Below the pieces are notes generated by a model. The model was not told where the DNA came from. It searched no databases and worked only from the letters and a program-made list of their open reading frames with translations. The position numbers were made by a program, and so were the translations under genes. From contig CAZHED010000003.1 in the NCBI GenBank assembly GCA_964531095.1, positions 1 to 64,000 of the forward strand: a DNA stretch of 64,000 bases, in the 5' to 3' direction. Shown here piece by piece: positions 36,894 through 45,557 of the stretch; the stretch's first letter is position 1, and each line of letters begins with the position of its first letter. The DNA comes from Palsa-1150 sp964531095 (GTDB lineage: Bacteria > Myxococcota_A > Polyangia > Polyangiales > Polyangiaceae).

Positions 36894-37193
36894 ATGCCCC
36901 AGAGGAAGAAGCCGACCCAGCGAAGCGCGCAGCAAAAAGGCGCGACGGAGACCAAAGAGAGCCGGGAACCGAGCGAGCGCGGTCGTCGTTCGACGACCCC
37001 GCGCAGTGCCGCGCGAAGGACGAGCGCGAACGCCGCGCGCCGCGGATCGGCGAGTCCGAGCGCTCGCGGCTCCAGCCGCAAAGCGGTAGCGCCGAAGCGC
37101 GGCAGCGCACGTAAGGCAGCGCCGACGGGCAAAGCGGCACCGCGCAGAAGCCCGCGCGCCAAGTTGGGCAAGTTGGGCAAGTTGGGCAAGTAA
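36894..37193 (+). CDS. Small Lys/Arg/Ser/Ala-rich histone-tail-like protein
   Basis: This 99-residue protein starts at an ATG with AAGGAGA at an ideal distance. More than a third of its residues are Lys or Arg. Its sequence is low-complexity and enriched in Ser, Ala, Pro and Thr (for example RRSTTPRSAARRTSAN and SSRKAVAPKRGSARKAAP), like eukaryotic histone H1 tails and bacterial HctB or AlgP-type nucleoid proteins. It ends with three LGK units from a tandem DNA repeat. A DNA- or RNA-binding role is inferred from composition only. A strong hairpin follows 13 bases past the stop. Confidence 0.65.
   Translation: MPQRKKPTQRSAQQKGATETKESREPSERGRRSTTPRSAARRTSANAARRGSASPSARGSSRKAVAPKRGSARKAAPTGKAAPRRSPRAKLGKLGKLGK
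37161..37190 (+). repeat. Tandem 9-bp repeat encoding Lys-Leu-Gly
   Basis: AAGTTGGGC occurs three times in a row followed by a final AAG, directly before the stop codon. It gives the protein end KLGKLGKLGK. Perfect copies suggest recent expansion and possible length variation between strains. Confidence 0.9.
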
Positions 37194-37206
37194 GGGTCGA
37201 GGCCCG

Positions 37207-37247
37207 ACGGCCGCGAAACGAAGGCAAACGCTTCGTAAGGCGGCCGT
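37207..37247 (+). terminator. Long two-part hairpin after the basic protein gene
   Basis: An outer stem ACGGCCGC (37207-37214) with GCGGCCGT (37240-37247) encloses GAA/AAG and an inner stem ACGAAG (37218-37223) with CTTCGT (37231-37236). Together they give 14 base pairs and a 7-base loop. It begins 13 bases past the stop. No T-tract follows, but stability is high. Confidence 0.5.
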
Positions 37248-37397
37248 AGGCCGTCTGGGGAGACTCGCTCGGCGCGTAGCAAGCGGCCTCACTGTGGCCG
37301 TTCGGCACGTGACACGAATTCGTTTACCCAGACGTACCTTCGTTGGCTTCGATTGGGGGTTCCCAAATGCACGCCCTCGGATGTATCGATCTAGGAC

Positions 37398-38384
37398 GTG
37401 CTCATCATCCCGATGATCGCCGCTTCGCTCGTCTTGTGGACGAGCGCGGACGCAACCCCTGCGCTGGCGCTCGCTCCCGCCCCCGCGGGAGGAACGGCCG
37501 TGGCTCTGCCGGGCCCTCGTCGAAGCGTTAGGCTCGCTTCGGGCAACGAGCCCACCCCGTCGCGCCGCACCAAGCGGCCGGCTCCAAAGTCGCGGCTTCG
37601 TCCAAAGTGGAAGAAACGCGGTAGCGCGGTCGGGGCCACGTCGAGGCAGGCCATGCGACGGGACAATCCGCTCCAAGAGGCGATCGTGCCTGCCGCCCTT
37701 CACGTGGAGTCTTCGCAATGCCCCCCCGGAATGGCGATGATCGGGGGCAGCTACTGCGTCGATGTCTATGAGGCGTCGCTCGTCGAGGTGCTCCCGAATG
37801 GCGAAGAGCGCCCGTGGCCCTTCTTCCAGGTCGTTCCGAGCGGCGCCGTAGTGCGCGCGGTGAGCCTGGCGGGCGTCTACCCGCAGGGGTACATCAGCGG
37901 GGTCAAGGCGAGCGAGGCCTGCGAACGCAGCGGCAAGCGCCTCTGCAAGCCGGACGAGTGGCGAAATGCGTGCATGGGGCCGCGAGCGACGATTTTTCCG
38001 TACGGAAACGCGCGGCAGGTGGGTCGCTGCAACGACAACGGCCGGAGCAGCATGCACTTTTTCAACCCGCAGCTCGACAGCAGGCCGGAACACCGGTGGA
38101 TGTGGGGGTACGGCGGCAACATGGCCGATCCGCGGCTCAATCAGCTGGACGGAACGCTGACGCGAACGGGCGAACGCGCGGGGTGCACCAACGAATATGG
38201 CGTGTTCGACATGGTAGGCAACCTGCACGAGTGGGTCGACGATCCTGAGGGCACGTTTCAAGGCGGCTATTACCTGGACACGCATTTGAACGGCGACGGC
38301 TGCAACTACCGGACGACGGCGCACCCGGTGTCGCACCTCGATTACTCCACCGGCTTTCGCTGCTGCGCGGACCCCACACCCTGA
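37398..38384 (+). CDS. SUMF1/formylglycine-generating-enzyme-family protein
   Basis: This 328-residue protein has a hydrophobic N-terminus that may be a signal peptide (IIPMIAASLVLWTSADA) and a basic, disordered linker to about residue 95. A SUMF1-type domain follows: CPPGMAMIGGSYCVDVYEAS, then GKRLCKPDEWRNACMG and VFDMVGNLHEWVDDP, ending GFRCCADP. The fold is used by formylglycine-generating enzymes, but many bacterial members are binding or sensory domains. I do not see the paired catalytic cysteines placed as in true FGE. The only in-frame start before the domain is a GTG at 37398, or an ATG at 37413; neither has a good ribosome site. Confidence 0.82.
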   Translation: MLIIPMIAASLVLWTSADATPALALAPAPAGGTAVALPGPRRSVRLASGNEPTPSRRTKRPAPKSRLRPKWKKRGSAVGATSRQAMRRDNPLQEAIVPAALHVESSQCPPGMAMIGGSYCVDVYEASLVEVLPNGEERPWPFFQVVPSGAVVRAVSLAGVYPQGYISGVKASEACERSGKRLCKPDEWRNACMGPRATIFPYGNARQVGRCNDNGRSSMHFFNPQLDSRPEHRWMWGYGGNMADPRLNQLDGTLTRTGERAGCTNEYGVFDMVGNLHEWVDDPEGTFQGGYYLDTHLNGDGCNYRTTAHPVSHLDYSTGFRCCADPTP

Positions 38385-38825
38385 TCCGCGCGGTTCGACG
38401 GCCGATGGGGTTGCGAGCGGCGAGACGGGCTAGGGCTAGAGCGACAAGCGGTCCATTCGAGGGGCGACCCGTCTCTGGACGACAGATCGCTTTCCCGCAG
38501 GGGTGTGGAGACTGACGCGAACAAGCAGCGATGCTCCGGGGGCGGCGGACCCCGGACCAATGAAGGTGGCGGTGGTGGCCGGGCCCGATCTGTCGATGCG
38601 GTGCTTCCTTTCCGCACCCGGCGGGGCGTGAACTCGTGCGACGAATGAAGGGGTAGACGCGCAGTGCACACGAAAACCGCCAAGGATCGGCGAACCGAAT
38701 CGTCATCGATCCGACATGCGGACGGCAACGAAACCTGATGGTCTGACTTGTGCAGCTTTTGATTGGTGCTGCGTTCTCCGCGGAAAACCACCTACCCAAA
38801 GCACTTACAGGCAGCCGAGTCGACG
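38385..38825. other. Intergenic stretch upstream of the kinase gene
   Basis: The 441 bases between the SUMF1-type gene and the kinase start contain no frame that looks like a real protein. The stretch 38690-38800 is relatively A/T-rich and is the likely promoter region of the kinase operon. I cannot fix boxes with confidence. Confidence 0.45.
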
Positions 38826-40601
38826 ATGACATCCACAGCACGACAAATGCCGATAGGGTCCGAGATTGGAAAGTATCACCTGATCGCAGAGCTCGCGCGG
38901 GGTGGTATGGGAAACGTCTACCTCGCGGCGTCTCAAGGACCGGGTGGATTCAGCAAGCTTCTCGTCTTGAAAGAGCTCAAGCCGGAGCTGTGCGAGGACG
39001 AAACCTACGTCACGATGTTCCTCGAAGAAGCTCGGCTCGCCGCACGCCTGATTCATCCGCACATCGTCCAGACCAATGAAGTCGGCTCGGACGGCAATCG
39101 GCACTACATGGTGATGGAGTTTCTCGACGGCCGATCACTGCACCGCATCGGAAAACGGTTGTCGGGGCGCCTCTCGGTCGGCGCCCATCTGCGCATCGTT
39201 GCCGAGGCGCTCCTGGGTCTGCACCACGCGCACGAGCTGCGCGAATTCGATGGCGAGCCCCTCGGGATCGTACACCGCGACGTGAGCCCCCTGAACATCT
39301 TCGTCACGTTCAACGGCCAGACGAAGGTCCTCGATTTCGGGATTGCCAAAGCCGTCGACTCGTCGCTCGAGACAAAGATGGGGGTGCTCAAGGGGCGCGT
39401 CGCGTACATGGCGCCCGAGCAGGCCAAGGGGGCGAAGGTCGATCGGCGCGCGGACATCTATTCCGCAGGGGTCATGCTCTGGGAAGCCGCTGCGGGGCGA
39501 CGCCTCTGGCCCGGAATGAACGAGGTGGAGATTCTGACCCGGATCCTCCGCGACGGACCGCCGCCGCTGCGCGGCGTCCGGCCCGACGTCCCTGAAGAGC
39601 TGGAGCGCATCTGCGCGCGCGCGATGGCCTTCGAGCGCGAGGACCGGTACGCGACCGCAGCCGAGCTCCAGAGCGAGCTCGAGGAACACCTTGCGCGGCG
39701 CGGTGATACGCTGACGATGCGTGAGATCGGACCGTTGGTCGCCGAGGCTTTCGCGGACGAGCGCCGCCAGATGAACACAGTCATCGAAGAAGCTCTCACC
39801 CGGGTTCGCCGGGGACCGCGCTCGTCCGGAGTGATGCCGACTTTCCAGGCTCAGCTCGCGGGTACCCCCACGAGCGCCAACATCAGCGGCGACGGACCGA
39901 GGGACGTGGCGGCGCCGCTCTTCACGCCGAGCAGCAGCTTCGCCCCGAGCGGCGGCATGTCGCGTTCCATGCCGGCCACTGCCACGCTCGACGCGGCCGT
40001 TGCAGATGCCGCTCCGGCGCCGTCCACGACGAAACGGGTCGCAATCTTCGGGTCCAGTGTCGGCGCGCTGCTTCTGGGGGCCGCTCTTCTCGCGGTCGCC
40101 TCGCGCGGCGGGTCTTCCGCGGTTCGATCGACGGCGGTCAGCGCCCCACCGATATCTGCGCCATCGGTCGGGGAAGAGCCCCAGCTCATCGACGTCGCGC
40201 TCCGCGTCTCGCCCCCCACGGCGCAGATGACCATCGACGGCGCTCTGGTGCTGAACAACCCTTTCCGCGCTCGGTATCCGAAAGACGGCCAAATTCACCA
40301 CGTGAGCGCGACCGCCGACGGCTATGAGACGAAGGTGGAGGACGTCACGTTCGCGAACGACGTGTCCATCGAGATGAGCCTCAATCGACGCGCGCCCGCA
40401 GCGGTTCGCCCGACCGCGCCAACGCCCCAAGCGCGTCCGACCCGCCGCGCCGCGCCGCAACCCGCCACGGCCAACGCGGCAAGCCTCGGCGACGGCTTTT
40501 CCGTACAATCGCTGGCGACCGCGCGGACCGACGTCGGACCCGCCGGCGGGCGGCCCCCGCTGCGGCCGATCGCCACCAGCAACCCGTACGGAGCTCAATG
40601 A
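38826..40601 (+). CDS. Transmembrane Ser/Thr protein kinase with PEGA-like domain
   Basis: This 591-residue protein has an N-terminal Hanks-type kinase domain (about 17-285) with ARGGMGNVY at 24-32, Lys49, HRDVSPLN at 150-157 and DFG at 170-172. All catalytic residues are present. The HRDVSPxN form is typical of myxobacterial kinases. A Pro/Ser-rich linker leads to one transmembrane helix at about 401-423. An outside PEGA-like beta domain (about 455-515, with VSPPTAQMTIDGALVLNNPF) follows, then a Pro/Arg/Ala-rich tail. The start at 38826 is the ATG of MTSTARQMP. The next gene starts within its stop codon (ATGA), so the two products are made together. Confidence 0.92.
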   Translation: MTSTARQMPIGSEIGKYHLIAELARGGMGNVYLAASQGPGGFSKLLVLKELKPELCEDETYVTMFLEEARLAARLIHPHIVQTNEVGSDGNRHYMVMEFLDGRSLHRIGKRLSGRLSVGAHLRIVAEALLGLHHAHELREFDGEPLGIVHRDVSPLNIFVTFNGQTKVLDFGIAKAVDSSLETKMGVLKGRVAYMAPEQAKGAKVDRRADIYSAGVMLWEAAAGRRLWPGMNEVEILTRILRDGPPPLRGVRPDVPEELERICARAMAFEREDRYATAAELQSELEEHLARRGDTLTMREIGPLVAEAFADERRQMNTVIEEALTRVRRGPRSSGVMPTFQAQLAGTPTSANISGDGPRDVAAPLFTPSSSFAPSGGMSRSMPATATLDAAVADAAPAPSTTKRVAIFGSSVGALLLGAALLAVASRGGSSAVRSTAVSAPPISAPSVGEEPQLIDVALRVSPPTAQMTIDGALVLNNPFRARYPKDGQIHHVSATADGYETKVEDVTFANDVSIEMSLNRRAPAAVRPTAPTPQARPTRRAAPQPATANAASLGDGFSVQSLATARTDVGPAGGRPPLRPIATSNPYGAQ

Positions 40602-41593
40602 ACCTGCCCGTCTGTCGTCTTCTACCGAAGGCCCTTGCCCTGCTTGCCGTCTTGCTTTTGTCCCTTGCTGCCGTGGGTGCGTCCGCCCAAGAGGCAGACT
40701 CGCCGACGCACGAGGCGGGCAAACACTTTCAGCGGGGCGTGGTGCTCTACAGCGAGGCCGACTATCGCGCCGCGCTCGTCGAGTTCAAACGCGCGTACAG
40801 CCTCGCGCCGAACGTCGCTGTTCTCTACAACGTCGGCGAAACTGAATACCAGCTGCAGGACTACGCTGGCGCGTTGACCACGTTCAAGCAGTACTTGGCG
40901 GAGTCGAGTCCGACGGAGAGCCACCGCGCGGAGGTCGAGGGCAGCGTCGAGGTGCTGCGAACGCGCGTGGGCCACCTGAACGTCGCGACGATCCCTCCGG
41001 GCGCGGAAGTCACCATCGACGACCAATTGGTGGGCAAGACGCCCCTCGATGAGCCGGTCCTGGTCAGCATCGGTCACCGAAAGGTCGTGGCCATGATGTC
41101 CGGACGGTCGCCTGTCACGCGCTTCGTCGACGTGGCGGCCGATGACAACGTTTCCGTTTCGTTGCCACTCCCGGCTTCCGCCGATGGCTCTCAGGTTTCC
41201 GGTCGGCTCCAGCAAATCGCACTTCCGGCCGACGTTCCGCCCGTGTCACGCGGAAGCGGGGCTGCGATCCGCGTTATTGGCTGGGTTGCGACCGGGGCCT
41301 TGGCGGCGGGCGCCGTCACATTCGGTCTGCTGGCCAATAAGACCGCCACCGACCTGTCCGACGCGCGGCGCACGTTCCCGACGACGATCGCAACTCTCAA
41401 TCACTATGCGAATCTCACGACGACGTACGCGGTGATCGCCGATTCCCTCACGGCGGCTGCGGTCGTCGTCGGGGGAATCACGCTCTTTTCGACCGTTTCG
41501 TCGCTCTCCTCGAACGCGGCGCCCCATGAGGCGCCGAATGTGGCCCGGCTGATGCTAGGCCCCGCGTCGGCACGTATCGAGATGACGTTTTAG
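40598..41593 (+). CDS. TPR/PEGA-domain membrane protein coupled to the kinase
   Basis: This 331-residue protein has a signal peptide (about 1-30). A TPR unit (about 38-100: GVVLYSEADYRAALVEFKRAYSLAP, then NVGETEYQLQDYAGALTTFKQYL) is followed by a PEGA domain (about 130-195: LNVATIPPGAEVTIDDQLVGKTPLDEPV). Two hydrophobic segments near 225-247 and 280-303 complete it. Its ATG overlaps the kinase stop as ATGA. Both proteins carry PEGA-type domains, which suggests they meet outside the membrane. TPR/PEGA proteins of this type are common near myxobacterial kinases, but their job is not known. Confidence 0.87.
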   Translation: MNLPVCRLLPKALALLAVLLLSLAAVGASAQEADSPTHEAGKHFQRGVVLYSEADYRAALVEFKRAYSLAPNVAVLYNVGETEYQLQDYAGALTTFKQYLAESSPTESHRAEVEGSVEVLRTRVGHLNVATIPPGAEVTIDDQLVGKTPLDEPVLVSIGHRKVVAMMSGRSPVTRFVDVAADDNVSVSLPLPASADGSQVSGRLQQIALPADVPPVSRGSGAAIRVIGWVATGALAAGAVTFGLLANKTATDLSDARRTFPTTIATLNHYANLTTTYAVIADSLTAAAVVVGGITLFSTVSSLSSNAAPHEAPNVARLMLGPASARIEMTF

Positions 41594-41608
41594 AGCGCAG
41601 CGGCGCTC
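41593..41608 (+). terminator. Hairpin at the end of the kinase-TPR operon
   Basis: GAGCGC at 41593-41598 pairs with GCGCTC at 41603-41608 around an AGCG loop, starting at the last base of the stop codon. There is no T-tract. Confidence 0.3.
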
Positions 41609-41728
41609 ATTGCGATAGACCCGCGCCGCTCGCGGGCGAACGCACGTATCTCGCGTGCACGCTCGTGCGTAGCGCGGTAGAGTGGGTCGCCATATTTCCA
41701 TCCGCTAGTTCGGTTGGTCGGAGGTCAC

Positions 41729-42715
41729 ATGAAGTCTATGAATCACATGGCGGAGCGCCTGCGCGAGCTGCTCGAGAGCCCCCACGGCATCGAGCTGCCC
41801 GGCTGCTACGACGTGCTAAGCGCGATGATCCTCGAGCGGGCGGGCTTTCCGGCCGTGTTCATGAGCGGGTACGGCATCGCCGCCAGCCTGCTCGGAAATC
41901 CGGACATCGGTCTAACGAGCCTGGTGGAGACAGGGCTCGTCGCAAAGAACATTTCCCACGCGCTCCGCATCCCGTTGGTCGTCGACGCCGACAATGGCTA
42001 CGGCAACGAAGACAGCGTCGCGCGAACCGTCCACGAGCTCGAGCACGCGGGCGCGGCGGCGATGATTCTGGAAGACCAGGTCTTCCCGAAGCGATGCGGT
42101 CATGCGGCCGGCAAGAGCATCATTCCCCTCGACCAGTACATGCGGAAGCTCGATTGCGCGCTCCAGGCCCGCCAGACGCCGCTCGTGGTGATCGCGCGCA
42201 CCGACGCCACTTCGATGGAAGAGGGGATCCTACGGGCCAAAGAGTTTCACGCGGCCGGGGCGGACGTGACGCTGATCGACGGGCTGCCCTCGGTCGAGGC
42301 GCTCAAGCGCATCGGCGACGAAGTCCCGGGGCACAAGGTCATCAACTTGATCCACGGGGGCAAGACGCCGCTTCTTCCGTCTGACCAGCTCCACGCCCTG
42401 GGGTTCAAGATCGTGCTTTACTCCACCCCCGCGCTCTACACGGCCGTGAACGCGATGCTGTCGGCGATGAGCGTACTCAAAGTGACGCGTCGTCTCGACT
42501 CCATCTCGGAGCAAAGCGTCTCGTTTCGCGAATTTCAGCAATTCATCGAGGAGGAGTACTTCCATCGGCGGGGAAGCAAAGGCCTCGCGCGGAACAGCGA
42601 CTTCGCCGAGAAGTCGGGGGCGCGGCCCGCAGAGCAAGAGGCTCCTGCGCCGATCGCGGTCGAGGGCGCCATTGGCAGCGTTCGCGCGATCGCAAGCTCG
42701 CAACACCGCGCTTAG
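41729..42715 (+). CDS. Isocitrate lyase / PEP mutase superfamily enzyme
   Basis: This 328-residue protein belongs to the superfamily that cleaves or forms C-C or P-C bonds next to a carboxylate. It shows PGCYDVLSAMILERAGFPAVFMSGYG near the start, VDADNGYGN with metal-binding acids, EDQVFPKRCGH (the KRCGH form of the family's catalytic loop) and VVIARTDA. The C-terminal part carries the added helices. Candidates are 2-methylisocitrate lyase, oxaloacetate decarboxylase, carboxy-PEP mutase or a related enzyme; sequence alone does not decide. I chose the ATG at 41729, just after GGAGG; a TTG at 41714 is unlikely. The last 35 residues are a non-conserved tail. Confidence 0.87.
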   Translation: MKSMNHMAERLRELLESPHGIELPGCYDVLSAMILERAGFPAVFMSGYGIAASLLGNPDIGLTSLVETGLVAKNISHALRIPLVVDADNGYGNEDSVARTVHELEHAGAAAMILEDQVFPKRCGHAAGKSIIPLDQYMRKLDCALQARQTPLVVIARTDATSMEEGILRAKEFHAAGADVTLIDGLPSVEALKRIGDEVPGHKVINLIHGGKTPLLPSDQLHALGFKIVLYSTPALYTAVNAMLSAMSVLKVTRRLDSISEQSVSFREFQQFIEEEYFHRRGSKGLARNSDFAEKSGARPAEQEAPAPIAVEGAIGSVRAIASSQHRA

Positions 42716-42746
42716 GACGATTTCCTTGGGGCTTCCCCCGAGATCC

Positions 42747-42768
42747 CGAATCGCTTCCCAGCGATTCG
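42747..42768. terminator. First of two strong hairpins before the cyclase gene
   Basis: CGAATCGCT at 42747-42755 and AGCGATTCG at 42760-42768 form a perfect 9-bp stem around a TCCC loop. It lies 31 bases past the upstream enzyme's stop and can serve as its terminator, although no T-tract follows. Confidence 0.5.
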
Positions 42769-42772
42769 AGTC

Positions 42773-42814
42773 GAGCTCCCCGCCGCGTGCCGGAATACCC
42801 TTTGCGGGGAGCTC
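42773..42814. repeat. Second inverted repeat before the cyclase gene
   Basis: GAGCTCCCCGC at 42773-42783 and GCGGGGAGCTC at 42804-42814 are perfect 11-bp inverted copies with a 20-base loop. They lie four bases after the first hairpin and 71 bases before the cyclase start. This could be a second terminator stem, an operator for a dimeric regulator, or a mobile repeat. Confidence 0.7.
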
Positions 42815-42885
42815 ATCGTAACGCGGTGTCGAGAAGCGACCGAACGTCCCGCTTCACCGACCCGGTACGGTAGCATCGGCCGGCC

Positions 42886-44637
42886 ATGCGGCTACGCCTG
42901 CCGACCGTTCGTGCGAAGCTCACGGCCCTCGTATCGCTGTCGATAGTGGCCATGGTGGTGGCGCTGCCAGTTCTCTCGTGGTCGTTGCATCGGCAGCTCG
43001 TCGACGAAGTCGACGACCGGGTAACCGAGGCCGAGCGCGCGTTTCAGACCGAGCTCGACGACGACATCTTGGACTTGGCCGTGGCGACGCGAGTCATCGC
43101 GGCCGACGGCGCCACGGCCCGAGCCTTCCTGCACCATGACGCCGCTCCCGTCCGACGGCTCGTGCAGCTGTTCATCGGCGCATACCCGAACATCGACATT
43201 CTGATCGTCGAGGGCGACGGTCACGTCCTCGCGCAAGTCGGCTGCCAGCATCCGCCGCACCAGGTGAGCGAGATTGCCGAGCTCGTGGACGTGCCGAAGG
43301 GCAAGGAGTTCAAGGGGGTCATCGAACACGGATGCGAATCGCCATCGTCGGACGCTCCGCCCGCTTACGTCATCGGCGCGCCGATCCCCGGCGACGGCGG
43401 AGTCGTAGTGTGCCTGCCCGTGGACGGCGAGTATCTCGAGAACTCGAGCGCGAAGCTGGGCCTGCAGTTGGCACTGACCATCGTGGACGCCGCGGATCGC
43501 CATGTGGTCGGGGCGACCCCCGAGTTTCCGAGCAGCGCCATCGGCGTCGCCAAGCGCACGGACACGACGATCGTGGAAGCGCGCGGCCGCTCCTGGGCCA
43601 TTCAGCGATTCGAGCCGCGGCAGCTCGATGGGCGGCTAGGCAAGATCGGAATGCTCGCGGCGCTCGATGTGACCGACATTCAGGTCATCGTCCGCCGGCA
43701 CCTGGTCTACGCACTGGCGGTGCTGTCGATCGCAGCCGCCGTGTCCGTTTGGGTAGGGTGGCGGCTGGCCTCGGTGATGTCGCGCGCGCTCCGGCAAATG
43801 AACACGGCGCTCAAGCGGGTGGAGCGCCTCGACTACGTGCACGTCGAGCCCGTGCGCACGGGCGATGAGCTCGAAACTCTCGCCAGCGGGTTCAACACAA
43901 TGGTCGACGGGTTGAAGGAGCGCGACAAGCTGCGCACGACCTTCGGCAAGTACATGACGGCGACCGTGATGGAGCACCTGCTCGAGGGGAAGGTGTCGCT
44001 CGGCGGCGAGTCGCTGGAGGTCTCGATCCTCTTCACCGACATACGAAGCTTCACCTCGATCAGCGAGAGGATGGATCCGCAAAACCTCGTCGCGCTCCTC
44101 AACGAGTATTTCACCGAAATGGTCGGCATCGTGATGCAGGAAGACGGCGTCGTCGACAAGTACATCGGCGACGCGCTCATGGCGGTGTTCGGCGCACCCG
44201 TTCCCAAACCGGAGGACCCGGTCAATGCGGTGCGCGCAGCGGTGCGGATGCGCCGCGGGCTCCACGATCTGAACGTCGGTCTCGAGGCACGGGGCCTGCC
44301 GACGTTGCGCACGGGCATCGGCATTCACACGGGCCTGGTCGTCGCGGGGAACATCGGGAGCGAGAAGCGCATGGAATACACCGTGATCGGCGACGCCGTG
44401 AATCTCGCCTCGCGGCTGGAGACCAGCACGAAGGAGCTCGGCGTGGACGTGCTGATCAGCGAACAGACCTACGCGCTGACGAAGCACGTCGTCGTCGCGC
44501 GGCCGGTGCGCGAGCTCAGGGTGAAAGGGCGCGCGCAACCAGTCGTGGCGTACGAGGTGCTCGGGCTAAAGGGGGAGCCGGGCACGGGCACGGGCACGGG
44601 CACGGGAACGGGAGGAGCTTTCCCGCCGCCCGACTGA
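42886..44637 (+). CDS. Membrane adenylate/guanylate cyclase (class III) with HAMP domain
   Basis: This 583-residue protein has a first transmembrane helix (about 11-33), an outer sensor region of about 235 residues with a PAS-like dCache pattern, a second helix (about 272-293), a HAMP linker and a class III cyclase domain (about 375-560). The metal-binding aspartates are Asp385 (FTDIRSFTS) and Asp429 (YIGDALMAVFG), 44 residues apart as expected. NLASRLETSTKELG follows in the ATP-binding region. It should make cAMP in response to an outside signal. The specificity residues were not checked, so GTP is possible. The tail is a short (Gly-Thr)n run made by a hexanucleotide repeat. The stop lies two bases from the converging fpg-type stop. 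Confidence 0.93.
   Translation: MRLRLPTVRAKLTALVSLSIVAMVVALPVLSWSLHRQLVDEVDDRVTEAERAFQTELDDDILDLAVATRVIAADGATARAFLHHDAAPVRRLVQLFIGAYPNIDILIVEGDGHVLAQVGCQHPPHQVSEIAELVDVPKGKEFKGVIEHGCESPSSDAPPAYVIGAPIPGDGGVVVCLPVDGEYLENSSAKLGLQLALTIVDAADRHVVGATPEFPSSAIGVAKRTDTTIVEARGRSWAIQRFEPRQLDGRLGKIGMLAALDVTDIQVIVRRHLVYALAVLSIAAAVSVWVGWRLASVMSRALRQMNTALKRVERLDYVHVEPVRTGDELETLASGFNTMVDGLKERDKLRTTFGKYMTATVMEHLLEGKVSLGGESLEVSILFTDIRSFTSISERMDPQNLVALLNEYFTEMVGIVMQEDGVVDKYIGDALMAVFGAPVPKPEDPVNAVRAAVRMRRGLHDLNVGLEARGLPTLRTGIGIHTGLVVAGNIGSEKRMEYTVIGDAVNLASRLETSTKELGVDVLISEQTYALTKHVVVARPVRELRVKGRAQPVVAYEVLGLKGEPGTGTGTGTGTGGAFPPPD
44581..44610 (+). repeat. Hexanucleotide repeat GGCACG in the cyclase C-terminus
   Basis: Four perfect GGCACG units (44581-44604) are followed by GGAACG. 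They encode the Gly-Thr tail of the cyclase and are in phase, so changes in number alter only the tail length. Confidence 0.9.
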
Positions 44638-44638
44638 G

Positions 44639-45544
44639 TCACCGATTCCCCGTGCGGCGCCGTTCGAGCTCGTCGAGTGTCTTCGGCCAATCGCCGTGCA
44701 TCAGGCGGGACAGCGACCGATCCGCCAGGAGCTTGCCGGCGGTCTGGCAGCGGGCGCAGTAGTTCGCCTCGTTCTCGGCATACGCGACCCGCTGCACCGG
44801 GGCGCCGCAGTCCGGGCAAGGCTTCCGGTACCGGCCGTGAACGGCCATTTCCGGACGAAATGCGGTCACTTTCTCGGGGAACTCGTCGCCCGTTTCGGCC
44901 ATCAGTCGATCGGTCCACTCACGCAGCGTCGACTGCGTCGCGGCATGAAGGATCGCGATCTGTTCGTCGGTCATAGCGCTGGTCGGACGCATGGGAGACA
45001 TGCGGGCGCGCCACAGAATCTCGTCGGAATATGCGTTGCCGATGCCGCTGAAGAGGTGCGGATCGGTCAGCGCGCGCTTCAACGTGTGCCTCTCGCTGCG
45101 CAAGACCGCGGCAAAGGAGGCCACATCCGCGTCCAGCGGCTCGATGCCGCCGGGATCGAGGTCGCGCACCGCGGTCTCTCCGCGCACGAGATGCAGCGAC
45201 GCCCTCTTCTTGGTCGACGCCTCGGTGAGAAGGACGGTCCCCGAGGAAAAGTCGAACGCCGCAAGCCCGACTTTGCCCGGAATCTTTGCCTCGCGCTCCC
45301 GCCACCGCAGACGGCCGGCGATCATCAAGTGCAGGACGATCCAGAGGTCGTCGTCCAGGCCGAACGCGATGCGCTTGCCGACGCGCCGGAGCTCGCGCAC
45401 CCGCTTGCCTTCGGCGGAGCGGAGCGGCGGTTCGAACGAGCGCACGAGGAACGGCGTGGCAACGCGCACCCGATCGAGCGTCTCGCCGACGATTCTACGC
45501 CGCAAATGCGCGAGGTAGACTTCGACGTCGGGGAGCTCGGGCAC
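44639..45544 (-). CDS. Fpg/Nei-family DNA glycosylase
   Basis: This 301-residue protein is a base-excision enzyme that removes oxidised bases and cuts the abasic site. It begins with PELPDVEVY after a GTG at 45544, which puts the catalytic Pro at position 2 and Glu at 3; no ATG start fits. It carries a C-terminal zinc finger CPDC...YCARC (about residues 245-270) and the DPHLFSGIGNAYSDEILW helix-hairpin region. PELPDVE rather than PELPE points to the Nei-like or EndoVIII-like side. The gene starts 13 bases past the stop of the 6-phosphogluconate dehydrogenase gene. Confidence 0.9.
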   Translation of the reverse strand: MPELPDVEVYLAHLRRRIVGETLDRVRVATPFLVRSFEPPLRSAEGKRVRELRRVGKRIAFGLDDDLWIVLHLMIAGRLRWREREAKIPGKVGLAAFDFSSGTVLLTEASTKKRASLHLVRGETAVRDLDPGGIEPLDADVASFAAVLRSERHTLKRALTDPHLFSGIGNAYSDEILWRARMSPMRPTSAMTDEQIAILHAATQSTLREWTDRLMAETGDEFPEKVTAFRPEMAVHGRYRKPCPDCGAPVQRVAYAENEANYCARCQTAGKLLADRSLSRLMHGDWPKTLDELERRRTGNR

Positions 45545-45557
45545 GCGCGGCCGCCGG

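Noticed and set aside
36591..38336. Long minus-strand open frame opposite the SUMF1-family gene
   Set aside because: It is a GC-rich shadow. The plus-strand protein has clear family motifs and the reverse frame has none.
38436..38669. Small minus-strand frame in the gap before the kinase
   Set aside because: No ribosome site, no homology pattern and mostly low-complexity sequence.
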